The position numbers were made by a program, and so were the translations under genes. From Siderastrea radians (lineage: Eukaryota > Cnidaria > Anthozoa > Scleractinia > Rhizangiidae): DNA of 64,000 nt. Shown piece after piece: positions 10,446 to 23,100 of this stretch. Numbering within the stretch: the stretch's first letter is position 1; every line of letters begins with the position of its first letter. The notes beneath the pieces were generated by a model. It made no database searches. It was given only the letters and a program-made list of their open reading frames with translations, and was not told the origin of the DNA. Where the stretch lies: positions 28,775,375 to 28,839,374 of the forward strand of contig OZ024895.1 in NCBI GenBank assembly GCA_964017195.1, given 5' to 3'.

Positions 10446-12589
10446 CTTTTTTTACACGTCGTGTTTACAAGGCAGCTAGGGCAACCCTAGTGCTGGGTGG
10501 ATGGAAGCGTGACACTTGAATTGTCCCAGGTAGCAGGGTAACCCTATCCGAGAAAGTTGTTTGTTTTTTAGTACTAGAAAATCATAAAACCCTTTGATGT
10601 CAATTGCCTGAGAAAAGAACTGAAAAGAGAGGAAAAGAAAAGAAGGGTAAAGGGATAAAAACAGCAGAAGACAGCATCATTAAGAAGGTGAAATAGCTTT
10701 CAATCTGGTCTCCAAGTACGTTTCAAAAGATAGTTCTGACTTTTTGCCATTTTATGCTTGCTTTTCTCATAAAATCAAGCAAAAATTGACAAGCCATCAG
10801 ACATCGATCTCGAGTAGCTGTGAAAAACCGCTCTTCGTTCCCGATCGCTGGTCAAGGCTGGGGCAACGCGGACTCTGGGAACGACGAGGTTGGGTATGAA
10901 GGTTAGGGAAAGTCCATTTAATATGAAATAGGGAGTGGAGTAGTTGTGAAGGGGGGCCAGAATTTGTTTCTCTTGATAACAACACTGTGAGTTCTGTTTA
11001 ATAGCTTGCATTTTATTAACTCTGGGGGGAAAACGAGGTTTCTGAGCGACGAAGGCAAATGATAACATGTTATTGAATGCTTTTGGTAGTGGGTTAGTGA
11101 TTGTCTCTGTTGTCATGGGTATCAGAGGTTCCAGTCACTCTGATTGTGATGAAGGAGATGGCTGGTATGGAATCGTGAAGGGGAGCCTTGAATTTTTTCA
11201 GGACAGTGAACATCTCCATAGCCTCGCTTTCCATATTAAATGAACATTCCCTTGTAAATAAGATAGCAGTTTGGGACTCCAAGAGGTGACCAGTGGTCGC
11301 TTTCACGGGTTGGTCGGACCAGAGAGTTTTTTTTTTTTCAGAGAGAAGTGACTGAGCCCTTGTTTGGGCCACAAAAACGTAGTCGCTAAACGCGACGGCC
11401 CTATCTACCGGGTGTTCACATGGCTGGGCCCCCGTGTTCTGGTTTCGCTATTAAGTTTAGCCTTTACTCAGTGTAAATGTATAAAGATTATCATGACTGC
11501 TTTGTCACAGGGCGCCATGGATTACATTCGTCGATAAAAGGCGGAGGGTCCATGGAGAGCATGGCTTGATGAGTAGGTATCTATGTATGCTTCCCATATT
11601 TCCACGCGCTTGGAATTTGTTAACATAAACGAGAAAGTCACTTCTTTTTTAGCCTCTTCGAAATTTCGTGTGAACGGGATCTCAGATACACTCGTTTTGA
11701 CATGGAGAATTTTAGAGATACAGAGAAAGCGTGACTTCAGTTTTCAATGCAGAGTGTAATTTCGAGTCGTCCCCCTTTACAAATAATTTAACAAAAAAAG
11801 TTCCGAGTTGACATACTGTTTATTATTGTCATCCCCACTTCACAGAGTTAAATTGTAACAAAATCAATCTGCAAATATTTACACTGTACAAAATAGTCTT
11901 TGTTTGAACATAACCAGGAGAATGTAAAAATAGCCCAATATAAGTAAGAGGAATTCCATCCTTTCTCTAAGAAGCTGCAGCGAACGCGCGTGAAAATTGC
12001 GTGTCACGCGAGAAAATCACTTTTCAATTCAACAGTGCTTACTTCAAATTCCCCCTTGCCTCTTGAACGAGACGATTTTTCAATGACATTAGCAGTTCTT
12101 AAAATATTTACATTTTTCTTGGCTAACAACGAGGTCTTACCATAGATTTATTTTATAACACGCTCCAAAAATTTAAAATATTACTCTCATCATAAATTAA
12201 AAATATTATTGTAATTCACAGAGACGCGGATTTATCATCTAGACAAACCCTGGACCAAGAGAAACGTGGCAAACGTTCCTACGAAACAAGCATGTTTTTG
12301 TCCTCTTCCTCTACTCGTAGGAGATAAGCTAAAAGCATCTTTGCAGAGAACCAATCAAACTTCTAACTCACTCTCAAGGTTGTCTTTATAATAATTTAAA
12401 ACATACTGAAAATAAAGGCAAGTCTGTTATTTTGAAGTGCTTCATACACTGGTGATCTGGGGAAAATGTACTTCATAACAGCCACAACAAATGTCTTAAC
12501 GTGGTTGGTTGGTTCCGTGTATAAATTCCTAAAGCGTGCCATTGAAATGTAGTACTTTCCTGTGCTGCACTTCAGTTACGCTGAATGAA
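10446..12589. other. Spacer, possibly holding the RhoGAP 3' UTR
   Basis: The stretch near the RhoGAP stop may include its 3' UTR. AATAAA-type poly(A) signals readable on the minus strand occur near 12145-12153 and 11818-11823, but neither can be assigned with confidence. Minus frames at 10775-11372 are open yet unfamiliar and run into simple sequence, so they are not called. Confidence 0.35.
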
Positions 12590-12830
12590 CAAAATGATTC
12601 TAACTTTTGAGTATGTGGATAAGACTCCAAGATGCAATTATTCTGATAAAATTTACAGTACAGCAAAATAAAGTCTCACAGGAAAGTTTTGCTCGAAACT
12701 CATCCACAGATTCCAAACTTAGAGCCACCTTGTACAGCACAATAAACAGCACCACAGGAAAGCACTGCTCAATGGTTTTCATTTGAATGGTCACACTTAT
12801 GAAATTCACCTACAGACTCAGAAGTTCAAC
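12590..12830. repeat. Two diverged units of the roughly 106 bp dispersed repeat
   Basis: The phrases CACCTTGTACAGCACAATAA, CAGCACCACAGGAAAG and TTTCATTTGAATGGTCACAC match the unit arrayed at 29338-29790. This copy lies within about 550 bp downstream of the RhoGAP stop codon, so it may be transcribed in its 3' UTR. Confidence 0.65.
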
Positions 12831-13133
12831 CACATCAACTGATTCACTGACCCAAGAAGTGAACGGTTCTTAGACGTCATTTTCGGAATTTGTCAGCAAA
12901 TACCAAATCTACCGTTACTTTCGGGACTTCGTTGCTTTTTAGACTTTGTGGTGTTTGAAGAGAAAGGATATTTGTGCTATGCCAACGACTTAGCCATTTT
13001 ATCTTGACTTCAAAAATGAAACAGTTTAGAGACCAACGATCCCGAAATAAATATTTTCCGTGATAACAGACCATTTAAAGGCATCACGTGACTCAACCAC
13101 GTAAGTCAGACACGTGACTTCTGGTCATCTGGG

Positions 13134-14167
13134 TCAATGCATTGGCCTATTGCTATTGGAGCAATACACAAGAGGCGGATGTGCTAGCCTCGCTCCCGTA
13201 ACGGCAATTTGCTGCTCTGACAGCCTACTCCCCTTAGAAGTTCTCGCCATGGGAGGAGTAGCCATGGTGCCTGGGGTAGAGTATCGGTACATTTCCTCCG
13301 GTATCGCATGGTAGTTCTGAGAGAACACCGGCGAAGAATATCGAAACGCAGTTGGCGGCTCATTATCGTAAATCGAGATCGGCCGATTGTCGTAAACCGA
13401 CAGGGGCCGATGTTCAGAGTTCGTGGGAACCTCTCGCCTGTGCACAGTCATGTGAATCTCATCACCGCCCGTGGAGGCTCTGCGGTGATTGGGTCGGGTC
13501 GGGTGGTATTCCACTTTGGTATAAAACACAGTTTGATCTGAAGACACACGCTTGAAAGAGGTCAACACCGGATGTCGCCTGATATGCGAGCCACTGCTCC
13601 CGGTTGAGGATGTACGTTCCCGCACGGGTTGATGGCTAAAAGATATTGTGACCGGCTTGTGTACAGGAGTTCTTATCTCGTTTGCATCATACTTTACCTC
13701 AGCACGTACATGCCTGGTCCTTACAGGCTGGGATGGCTTATCACCATTAGGGACTTCAGTGAGGTTTTCAGCGCTTCGCGCGTGTCGCACACCTTCCACG
13801 CGATCACGCTGAGGTCGCGTGTCACGCATGACACTTACATAAGTCCCTTGGCTCGTCTCTTGAATTTTGGCCACAGATTGTGGGGCATCAAAGCCTTTAC
13901 CCTTGTTAAAAAAGCTTTTCCATTTTCTGCCGCTCACGGACCCTTCCCCAGACTTCTTCCTGGCTGGAACGTCAACTGAAGTTCGGTAGACGGTGGACTG
14001 GGACCTATGCGGAGCATCCGCTGGCTTGGATCCCACATGATACGCTGTGGGTCTTGCAGGTGTGCTCTGTGCTCGGGCTCGGGCCTCCTCCAGTGAGATC
14101 AGTTTAGTAGGCGGAGAGATGGACAGTGATGCCATCCTTGGACCAATTGAGGGAGCGCCTGCAATTT
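13134..14167 (-). CDS. ARHGAP32/33-like: RhoGAP gene, last coding exon (disordered tail)
   Basis: The acceptor ACAG at 14171-14168 opens the exon, whose first two bases complete a glutamate codon begun in the previous exon. It encodes residues 620-963. KLISLEEARARAQ at 641-653 and a basic KWKSFF motif near 701-706, followed by a Ser-Ala-Glu-Asn-Leu block, match conserved tail motifs of ARHGAP31/32/33. The rest is rich in Ser, Pro, Arg, Thr and His, with repeated tyrosine phrases (SVYDNRPISIYDNEPP), which are possible phosphotyrosine or adaptor sites. The stop is TGA at 13136-13134. The upstream open frame to 14279 is intron: it runs through a T-rich tract into a tRNA-like repeat. Confidence 0.85.
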
Positions 14168-17100
14168 CTGTAAAAATAATGGGAAATTTAGCCGCTGAGT
14201 AAAAAAAAAAAAAGCGTATTTGAAAAAAGAAAAAAATGGCAAATCCTTTCGGGAGTTGAACCCGTGACCTTCCGCACATCGCTCAGATGCTGTAACCACT
14301 GAGTTTCCCTGTGGCTCAGAAGATAGAGCACCTGACCATAGTGAGGGAGGTCACGGGTTCAACTCCTGTCAGGGTCGACAAATTTTATCTTTGTGGTTTC
14401 ATGGTAAAGTCGCAGAGGAGCCACAGGACACCCACACAACCGCAGCTTATCCAGCTTCTGTATCATGAAACAACTGAGAGTATTGCTACTCCCCCCTGGA
14501 TGGGATGCTAGTCCATTCCAGGGTTACTTCCCAGTAGTAAGTCGCCAGTACCCATTTTATACACCTGGCCCCAGTTGCTCAAAAGTTGGATAGCGCTATC
14601 CACCGGATAAATCATTATCCAGAAACCAATTGGCTTATCCACTGGATAGTCATTTATCCGGTGGATAGCGCTATCCAACTTTTGAACAACTGGGGCCCGG
14701 GTGGAGAGAGACAATGTGGGTAAAGTTTCTTGTCCAAAGCCCTGGCTAAACGGTCGAACAGTTTCGTCCAACATCGTTTTGAAAGAACTTGTTTTACTAT
14801 TTAGCCGCCTCTCTCAACTTTGCATTTCAATGGTTTTCCAAGTTTGATATAGATCAAACATTTTCACCCAACATTTTGCGCAGCGGGAAAAAGCAACCAA
14901 TCACGTCATCGTTTTCAGCAGCAAATACGCAAAAAGCGTTATGTACGCTCACTTTGCCCGACCGTTTAGCTACCGCAAGGTTTGTGTGGCAAACACCATG
15001 TTGGAGGAAAATGTTTAATCGTTTAGCCGGGACTTGAGGAAACAACGTGATTGCAGAGATCAGGCCTCAAACTACCGACCTTCAGATCTCAAGTCCAACG
15101 CGCTAACCATTACATCATCCCGCCCCCACGTGGTTTCATAAAAGGTAAAAGGTTAAGTCGCACACGAGCCAAGGAGGCCAACTCGGCCGGAGCGTAACCC
15201 GGTTTCTGTAGCACGAATCAACTGAGAGTATTGCTACTCCCCCTGGATAGGATGCTAGTCCATCGCAGGGTTACCCCCAGCAGTATGTCGCAGGTACCCA
15301 TTTAGACACCTGGGTGTATGGGTTCAACACGATGGCAGGGACTGAGCCTCGAACGACCTTCAGATCTGAAGTTCAACGCGCTAACCACTACACCACCGCG
15401 CCCCCACACATGGTTTCATGCTCGTGCCAAAATTGTGATACCTTTGTTCATTTGTTTGTTTGTTTACTTGAACCAGAAGAAGGACGAAAGACAAAGCAGT
15501 CACGCTAGTTGGGCTACCATGGCCAGATAGTTTGATAGTTTGTTTGTGTTGTGTAATTACACGTTTCTTTTCCGCGAGTTTACAATGAAAGAAGATAAGA
15601 ACAAATTTTACGAAATGGCAAGCGTGACTTTACCCCCTTGAGGAAGAAATTGCCCTTTTCCCACTCAACTTTTCTCATTTGCGTTACAATGTATTTAAAC
15701 GTGGATGTAAGGAAATTCGGGCAGAAACTGCGAAAAATGCCCGAATGCGCCTCACAACGACGTTCAAATACACTGTAGTGCAAATGAGAAAAGTTAACCA
15801 TTCAGATCGAGGAAAGACCATTCAGGCCCCAGTTGTTCATGCGGTGGATAGCACTACGCACTGGACAAATCACTATCCAGTGGATAAGTATTAGGGAAAC
15901 CAATTGCGTTATCTACTGGGTAGCAATTTATCCGATGGATAGCGCTATCCAACTTTTGAACAACTGGGGCCAGATCGAGGAAAGACAGTTACGCAACCTT
16001 ATAAGCCGTGACCCAACACTAAGCACCACACCTATCGTGACAAACACTCCTTACCAGAATCAGAGTCGACCTTTGTTTGTACGTCCCGAGAGCCCGTAGA
16101 GTATCGTGGATTTGCCACAATCACCGCTGCTGCCGCGTGCTGGTCAAAAAACACGTGCACATTCCTTATAAGGTACTCTACAATGATCGCTTGCACGTTG
16201 ACTTGCAGTAGGGCGGCACCCCCACTGTCCAAGGCCATTGGCCGCAAGAGATTTGGTGACCACACTATCGCCAGGTTCTTGGCGTGCATGCCGGTCTGGG
16301 ACGAAAACGAGGCCACATGTGACAAGTGACGTAGGAGGTACTCCAGGGTCCTGTAGTGAGGGGGCGGAAGTTGTTGTACCACGTGATGGACAGCTATCTG
16401 ACGCTCTGATTCATCAGTTATCTGGATAGCAGCCTGGAAAACACAATAGCAAGAAAATAAACTATCATTCCCCCACTGCGCGTCATTACCTCCATTTTCT
16501 GCGGTTCATCTTCAATCCAAAACGCATAATTTGTAGCTAAACATCCAGTGTAGTTACTGTCATTTGTAGCCTACAATATAGAAAGTTTTCATTTTCAAAC
16601 AACTAAAACTTATTTCAGGTTTTCATGTTCCTTGGTTTACGCGACGTTTTGTTTCGTGATCAGTATACCTCACTACGGAAAGATACTATTCTTTACAAAT
16701 ATGCACAGGTTACTTTGTGAAGTTAAATAGAAACTGCTTACCACAAACTTGTCATACAGATGATACGTCAGCAGAGGATTTGGGAGCTCTCTGAAGGAGA
16801 AGAATAAGAGTTGTTTTGCGTCAAAACTACTTGTGAAATCATCATTCCCAATAAGGCCCTGGATATTCAGTTTTGACTCATTTTGCGGAATTCTCTGGAC
16901 AATTGAATTCCGTGTGTGTTAAACTCATGGATAAGAAGTTTAAGTTATGCCCTGAACAGATGAAACATCAACAATATAGTTTTCCTTCTCCCTCCCCCTC
17001 CCCCTCCCCCTCCCCCTCCAATGTTGAGTGTCAGGAGTCCAACACCTCTCGGATATCTTGTACAGTTAATGCGCTTCAATATTGTCTAGGGGGTGTGTGG

Positions 17101-20100
17101 AAAAGATCTTTGCAAGATGCTTTTGACGCGCTTAAGATATCACCTATTTTCATACTGCTTGCGAAAAGATTACAAAAAACAAAAAAGTGGAGTGCCCCTA
17201 AACCAACTGGCCACGATTGTACCTCTATCCTCCACAACAGCAATGCTCGGTCTCTCCCTTTAATGATCAACCTGCCAATTGGTATGGGAAGGAATCCCTT
17301 GCAACTTGTACTTCTCCAAGAAAAAAACGAAGGAAAACTTCATGGGGTCTTACCTGAAGTACATTTTAAGCAAAGAGCTGATACAGTGAATGTCCCGGAT
17401 ATAGCATTCTTTAAAGAGATCTGGCGGTTCCTCCCCATCGAACGCCAATCTGCGAAATAAAACTCGCGTTAACCCTTCAACTCACAAGAATTCTTCTAGA
17501 ACATTATTTTTTTAACCTACTGGTCTAAAATAACGTATAGGTAAATTTCTTTTCGTTGTCGACAGAGAAAAAGAGAAATAAATTTGGAAGGTAAGTCTGA
17601 GTATGGGGGCGCGGTAGTGTAGTGGTCACCGCGTAGAACTTTTGATCTGACGATCGTAAGATCAAAGGGTCGGTGGTTCGAGGCTTGGTCTCTGCGTTGT
17701 ATTGTGTTGTTTCTTTAGACAAGATACTTTACTCCACATTGTCTCTCTCTACCCAGGGACCCACCCAGGAGTATAAATGGTTACCAGGGCTAACTGTTAG
17801 GGAATCCTAACACAAAAGCTGGGGGGGGGGGGGTAACCCTGCGATAGACTGGCACCCCATGCAGGGGGAGGTCGTGATGCTCCTAGTCGCTTTTAGCTGC
17901 GTGAGAAGCACCAGCCGTGATGAGCCTCATGGCTCGTTCAATCCAATGGATTGGACACATGACTTACAAGAGCTCGTGGTGTTGTAAAAACCAAATGGTG
18001 TTCCCCAAAGGCCTCGGTAATAGCGGAAAAAACTGAAAACCCCTTACCTAAGTTTCTGAATGTTGGTTGACATGCCGGACAGGCGGTAAATACCATCTAC
18101 AATACCGTCCGCCTCGATCACTTCTGCACACTTTATTAACACCAAAGGAACTGCAACAAATACCGCACTCTGTTAGCAAGCTGGTTGAATGCTCCACGCG
18201 GTCTATTGCACACGACTGAGTCGTTTTGCCTGGACATGTCTCCTTGTTCAAAGTTTGGCAGTTTTTTACTTTTTTTTTTTTTTTTCGAGGAGCTCTGCCA
18301 AGGAAAAACTTGCCAATTTTGTTTGTACAAACTTGGTAGTGTGTAATAAGCCGTAGGCCTAGACCAAAGGGACCGAGCATTTCAATTCGACATCATTCAA
18401 CACTGTTGAATATGGCAAGTTTAACGCGTTTGTGCTTCCTGTTGAATGATATAAAGATGTTCAACCTCGTTCCCAGGGTGTCTCCTCTTCCCGTCCCCTC
18501 CCCTGGAAAGAGAGTCAGGAAGAGGAGAGACCCTGGGAACGAGGTTGAAGGATGTTGACCGATGTTAAACAAAGTTTGATAGCTATAAGACATTCATACA
18601 ACAAAGTTGTATTCAGCAATGTCGGATGACGTTGAATCTGTTTCCCCAAGGCCTTAGCTGGTGACTACACACAATTACTGCAATGAACAAACTGCCGACA
18701 AAATGGAATGAAACCTCTAACGAAAAGTTTGAAACTGTAAAACAACAACAACAACGACAAAACACATACACACAAACGACGTACTAGGAGACCAAACAGG
18801 GGGCCACTGGATTGCGCGGAGTTCAACTTGATTTCTGTAGAGCTCCACTTGAATAAAAGTGCGAACTAAAAGCCTCAGATATTGTATGTAAGGTTGCTGT
18901 GATGTAATGCGTAAATGATTATTTTACAGTCGCTTTCCAGTTATGTATCAGCTCGAGACTAAAATCACTGAAAACACTGGGGTTAGAGTTCACAATATGG
19001 ATGACAGTGGAGCGACTGGCTAGTGCAAGGGTATTACAAAGGTTGGGCTTGCACCTCGATCAGACAGGATGTGCGTTTTTGCACCCGCAAATTTTCACGA
19101 TGGTAAATCATACTCTTACGACAATTACGAACTAAAACTCTGAAAATAAAGCTCATTAATTAAAACACGTCTCCTCACCATCTAGGTTGCCTTTTGCCAA
19201 ATGTTCGCCTAAATCGCAACCAAATGTTCGCTCCCTGAAAACAAATAAACAGATAAATCAACGAATCATTCACGAGTCCTAGTGCTATTGTGCTACGGTG
19301 GACACGTGATTGTAACGTCATGAATGAGCTCTTCGGACTTTCGACAGGAAGTCGCTAGTCGGGGGAATGACAAGAGGCACTGCGTTGCTGTCTTAAGGAA
19401 GAGTCTTCGCTTTTTATGTCCTCTCTATCCAGGTGTATAGATGGGTCCTGATGAACGGTAAGGAAAACGCAACAAATGCTGAGGGGCAACCCTGTGATGG
19501 ACTAGCATCCCAGCCGGGTTGGGGGGGGGGGAGTACTTATGCTCCAGTTGCTTCATGCTGGGTGCGTATCCTGGGATGGAATAGCATCCCATCCTAGGAG
19601 AGGGGGAAGTACTTATGCTCCAGTTGCTTCATGCCACCGAAACTGGACTTATGCGCCACTTGTGGTCGGAGTGCGACCGGCATTAAGTCTCGAAAGTATA
19701 ACGACCCTGATTATTGATGTTCGGGTAGCTACCGTAAAATCCCGCCCATAAGCCCTGCGATTGTACAACTTCGTAAAAGTTTTTTGGTTGGGAAGCGCAA
19801 AATTCTGTGGCAGTAAACCGTTATCTGAGTTAAATGGGCAAATTACAAACGACAAAATACACACGACATTACAAAAATGCACGCGCGAGCTACACATCGG
19901 GTTGAAAAGGTAAAAAAGTATCTTCATTATTTTTTCAAATTTCCTTTCAGGAGGACGTGGTAAGCTTATACCTGGGGTGAAGGAGAGCGGGGGGGGGGGG
20001 GGGGGGCGCAGTGTATAACTGGAAAGATGTGTTGTCAAGAATGTAGTGGGCTTATAACCAGGTGGACCTAAAAGGAGGGGTAGAGAAGGGGGAGCTTAAA

Positions 20101-23100
20101 ACCAGGATTTCACATTTTTACCAAACAAAAACACTAAAATTTGAATGGAAACATCATATTTTATCGTTACTATGGATGGGTCGTTACTTTCAATAAGCAT
20201 CATTCAAGTTGACTTACTTTAGTATACCGCTCTGCATGAGCCGTGCCTTGGATGGCCGAGACGACAAAAACAACCTCAGGAAGGTGACGATTTTTCCTCG
20301 CTTCTTGGCAACTGCGATAAGAGAACAATAAACTGGCTGAGCCTATGGGGAGAAGCTCAATCTCGCGCTTTGGTGTGACCGCTACCTCTCATATGTTCCC
20401 AGCCATTGTCATGCGCTCATGTTGAGTTTCAACTCTCGTCGCTTAACTCAAACTGACTCAAGTTTTCCTTCATCACGGAAAAAGTGGAATCAACTCTCGT
20501 TTGCTCACTTTAAAAAGCCTTGTTTGAACTTTATTTCTGGCTATTACTTCACAACACAACGCAGCTTTCAACTAAACAAACCTGGCGTCATATGCGGGGA
20601 GGACGCGGTGCTGGGAAGGGTGGTATGTCCGTCCGTCTTGTCACCTATAACTTCCACACACTGACTGGGAAAAAATCCAACCTGAAAAAAAAAAACGTAA
20701 AAAATTGAATTAAGGTGAAATTAAAAAGTTAAATTAAGGTGATCCCCGTAAATTGCACCGTGCATACTTGCTGCGCATACTGTCGTGGCTTGAAACGAAC
20801 ATTTAAATGAACATAAAGCTAAATTAAGCCAGGAACATTGAAAAGTTGCGTTAGCATGAACTGAGCACGTGTATTACTTTATATGGTGTTGTGTTGCACA
20901 TGTGAAACTCGATAGTCTAAGTTTTGCCATGCGATGAGAAGCGATGATGTGAAATGTTTTGGAGAGCGTTCGAAAAGATATTGTAGCGTTTAACAAATCG
21001 ACAAGAAAGGAAAGTAAAGGAAATGTTGCGTTGAAATACAGTCCTCAACACATACTTAGCCTACTGCTATCTCAAGTACGCCAAGGGAAACAAAATAACT
21101 ATGCGAGATAACGGGAGTTCGGGATAGCCAATAGGAAACACGTGAGAACATCAACCAGGATTCAACAAGATTCAGTTCAAGATAGCGGGGGATTCGACAA
21201 AGCCGGGGTGCGAGATTGCTAGGGTCTCCTGTATATGTAACTTTTATGTCGAGGAAATCGCTGATTTACATGGAACGACGTTTGCTTTCAACGTTCACAA
21301 ACACCTTGACAAATTGCATAAACCTAACTAAAAAAAATTAAACAAAAATGTAATCGTGTGGCTTTAAGTATGATCTGACATTGTTTTTGAACAACGTCAT
21401 GAATAGAAACCGAAAAAGCAGCACCATAAAATTGCCGAAAGTAAACTGCCAGTAAAGGAACAAAGTCGAGCGGAGAAAAATCATAAAGGAAAAAAGTAAG
21501 TTTTTTCGCCTAGGAGTCAAAACCGGGGATTCGGATAGTAAATTTAGCCTCTTAACAACTGCAATCGCGGCCAAACGTTCGTCCAACAGGTTGCGAAACC
21601 GCGCGAAAAAATGCATTTTCCCTATACGGGTACTTATTAACACTCACAATACTTTTTTGTTCTTATCATACGGGACTATTCTTGCAGTTCAAAGACCCCC
21701 CCCCCCCCCCCACAAGTTCAACAGAGTAGAGCCCATCACCGGTGAATTACTTGTTTGCTGCAAACGCTCTTTCAACTGAGCTAGATGTCATTAAGCACAT
21801 AACGAACATCAAAAGCTTTATCCCTTATTTTGGAGACAGCTAATAAGAGAGTGGTGTGTATGTAGAGCTACACCAAATTGTCGAGCTAATTAATTTGAAG
21901 GGTAGGCGAGCGTGAAAGGAAGCTGATTTTAACGGGAACATCAGGGACCAAAATATAAGAAACTGTAACATAACGGAGTTCAAGCACGTCATGTTATTGA
22001 AAAAACGATGAGTCAAATGGTTTCAGATATTCCTCATCTAACGTTAAATACTCCGAAAAATAACTACACTGTAATTACCACTTTCAGTGAACCCTGAAGC
22101 ATTTGTTGAATCCAATTAAACTACGAGCAACAAACAACTTTGATATCTCGAGAGGACATGACTTGTGAGCAAAAATTATCAGTCGGAAACGAAAATATTT
22201 GCCCTTGAATTTTTACTGCTTCCTTTCACTTTAAGTCTAATCAGAATAAGCTGGTTACACACTTACTCGTGGGTAAATATTTAACTTACATATATACTTA
22301 CACAATACATTGTAAGAATGTCATAAACAACTCAGGAAAACATCAACAAGAACGAAATCTGTTTAGAAACTCTCAAACCGCTTTAAAAGCCCGAAATGAG
22401 AGGAATTTTTGTTGGCTTCAGGCTCTGTGTGCTGAAAGTAGGGTAAAACAAGGGTAAACCGGGTAGAAAAATCTAGCGCGAGAATTTTCAATGTTAGAGG
22501 TATTTATTTATGAGCATACCTCAAATCCTTTCTTGCCTCTCCACCACAAACTCTCATCCACCGCGGGCATATCAATCACAGAGATTATCCCGCCTACCTA
22601 GTTTGGAAAAGAACACAGCAATTTCATTTCTAGAGGCGATAATTAGTTCGAAACTAGAAAAACCACAAATTTCGTTTTGAAAAACACTGTAAAACAAATA
22701 ACACCGTCGTAGAGTACTGCTCAGTAGCTTTCATCTTCTGGTCACACTTTAGGATTTCATCCATACTGAGTTACAAAAGTCAAGACTACTCCAACAAATC
22801 CAGGCCTTAATTAAGACAGTCAAAGGTTTTATTCGCAGGCGAAAACTTTATGATCAGGAAAAGCGATCGTTTACGGGAGATGCTTGGTTGCTTACCAGAG
22901 ATTCAATACACAAGTAGTGTTTGACTGAGAAGTGATTCAAACAGGAGATTTATGAAAATGTTTACTCACCAGAACTGGTCGCTAAGACATTCAACTATAC
23001 AGCAATGCTTTACCGATAATGTTAAACGGAAGTCGACAGTACTGTCGTCTGAACTGAGTTGCGTCTTTAATTGCCTCGCTGGTGAAAACAATTGATTAAT

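Larger units (their letters stand above)
14380..15125 (-). mobile_element. tRNA-derived SINE interrupted by two MITEs
   Basis: Read on the minus strand, the SINE head (GGTTAGCGCGTTGGACTTGA and a B-box-like TCGGTAGTTTGAGGCC) lies at 15125-15055. Its body resumes after 14743 (GGACAAGAAACTTTAC, TGTCTCTCTCCACCC) and again below 14567 (CCAGGTGTATAAAATGGGTA and GGACTAGCATCCCATCC). The gaps correspond to MITEs at 14743-15029 and 14567-14697. Comparison with the uninterrupted copies at 15140-15412 and 17605-17950 supports the order. Confidence 0.7.

Noticed and set aside
10775..11372. Two minus-strand frames of 92 and 113 codons
   Set aside because: No known motif and no exon logic; likely repeat or chance.
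13308..13979. Plus-strand frames opposite the RhoGAP tail exon
   Set aside because: Shadows of the minus-strand coding exon, favoured by its codon composition.
14168..14279. N-terminal extension of the last RhoGAP exon frame
   Set aside because: It includes a T-rich tract before a good acceptor and runs into a tRNA-like repeat; the exon starts at 14167.
16873..17460. 195-codon plus-strand open frame with Ser-Pro repeats
   Set aside because: It is antisense to RhoGAP exon 15 (17354-17449), and its repeats come from the CCCTCC tract; the minus-strand exon has splice sites, phase and a known domain.
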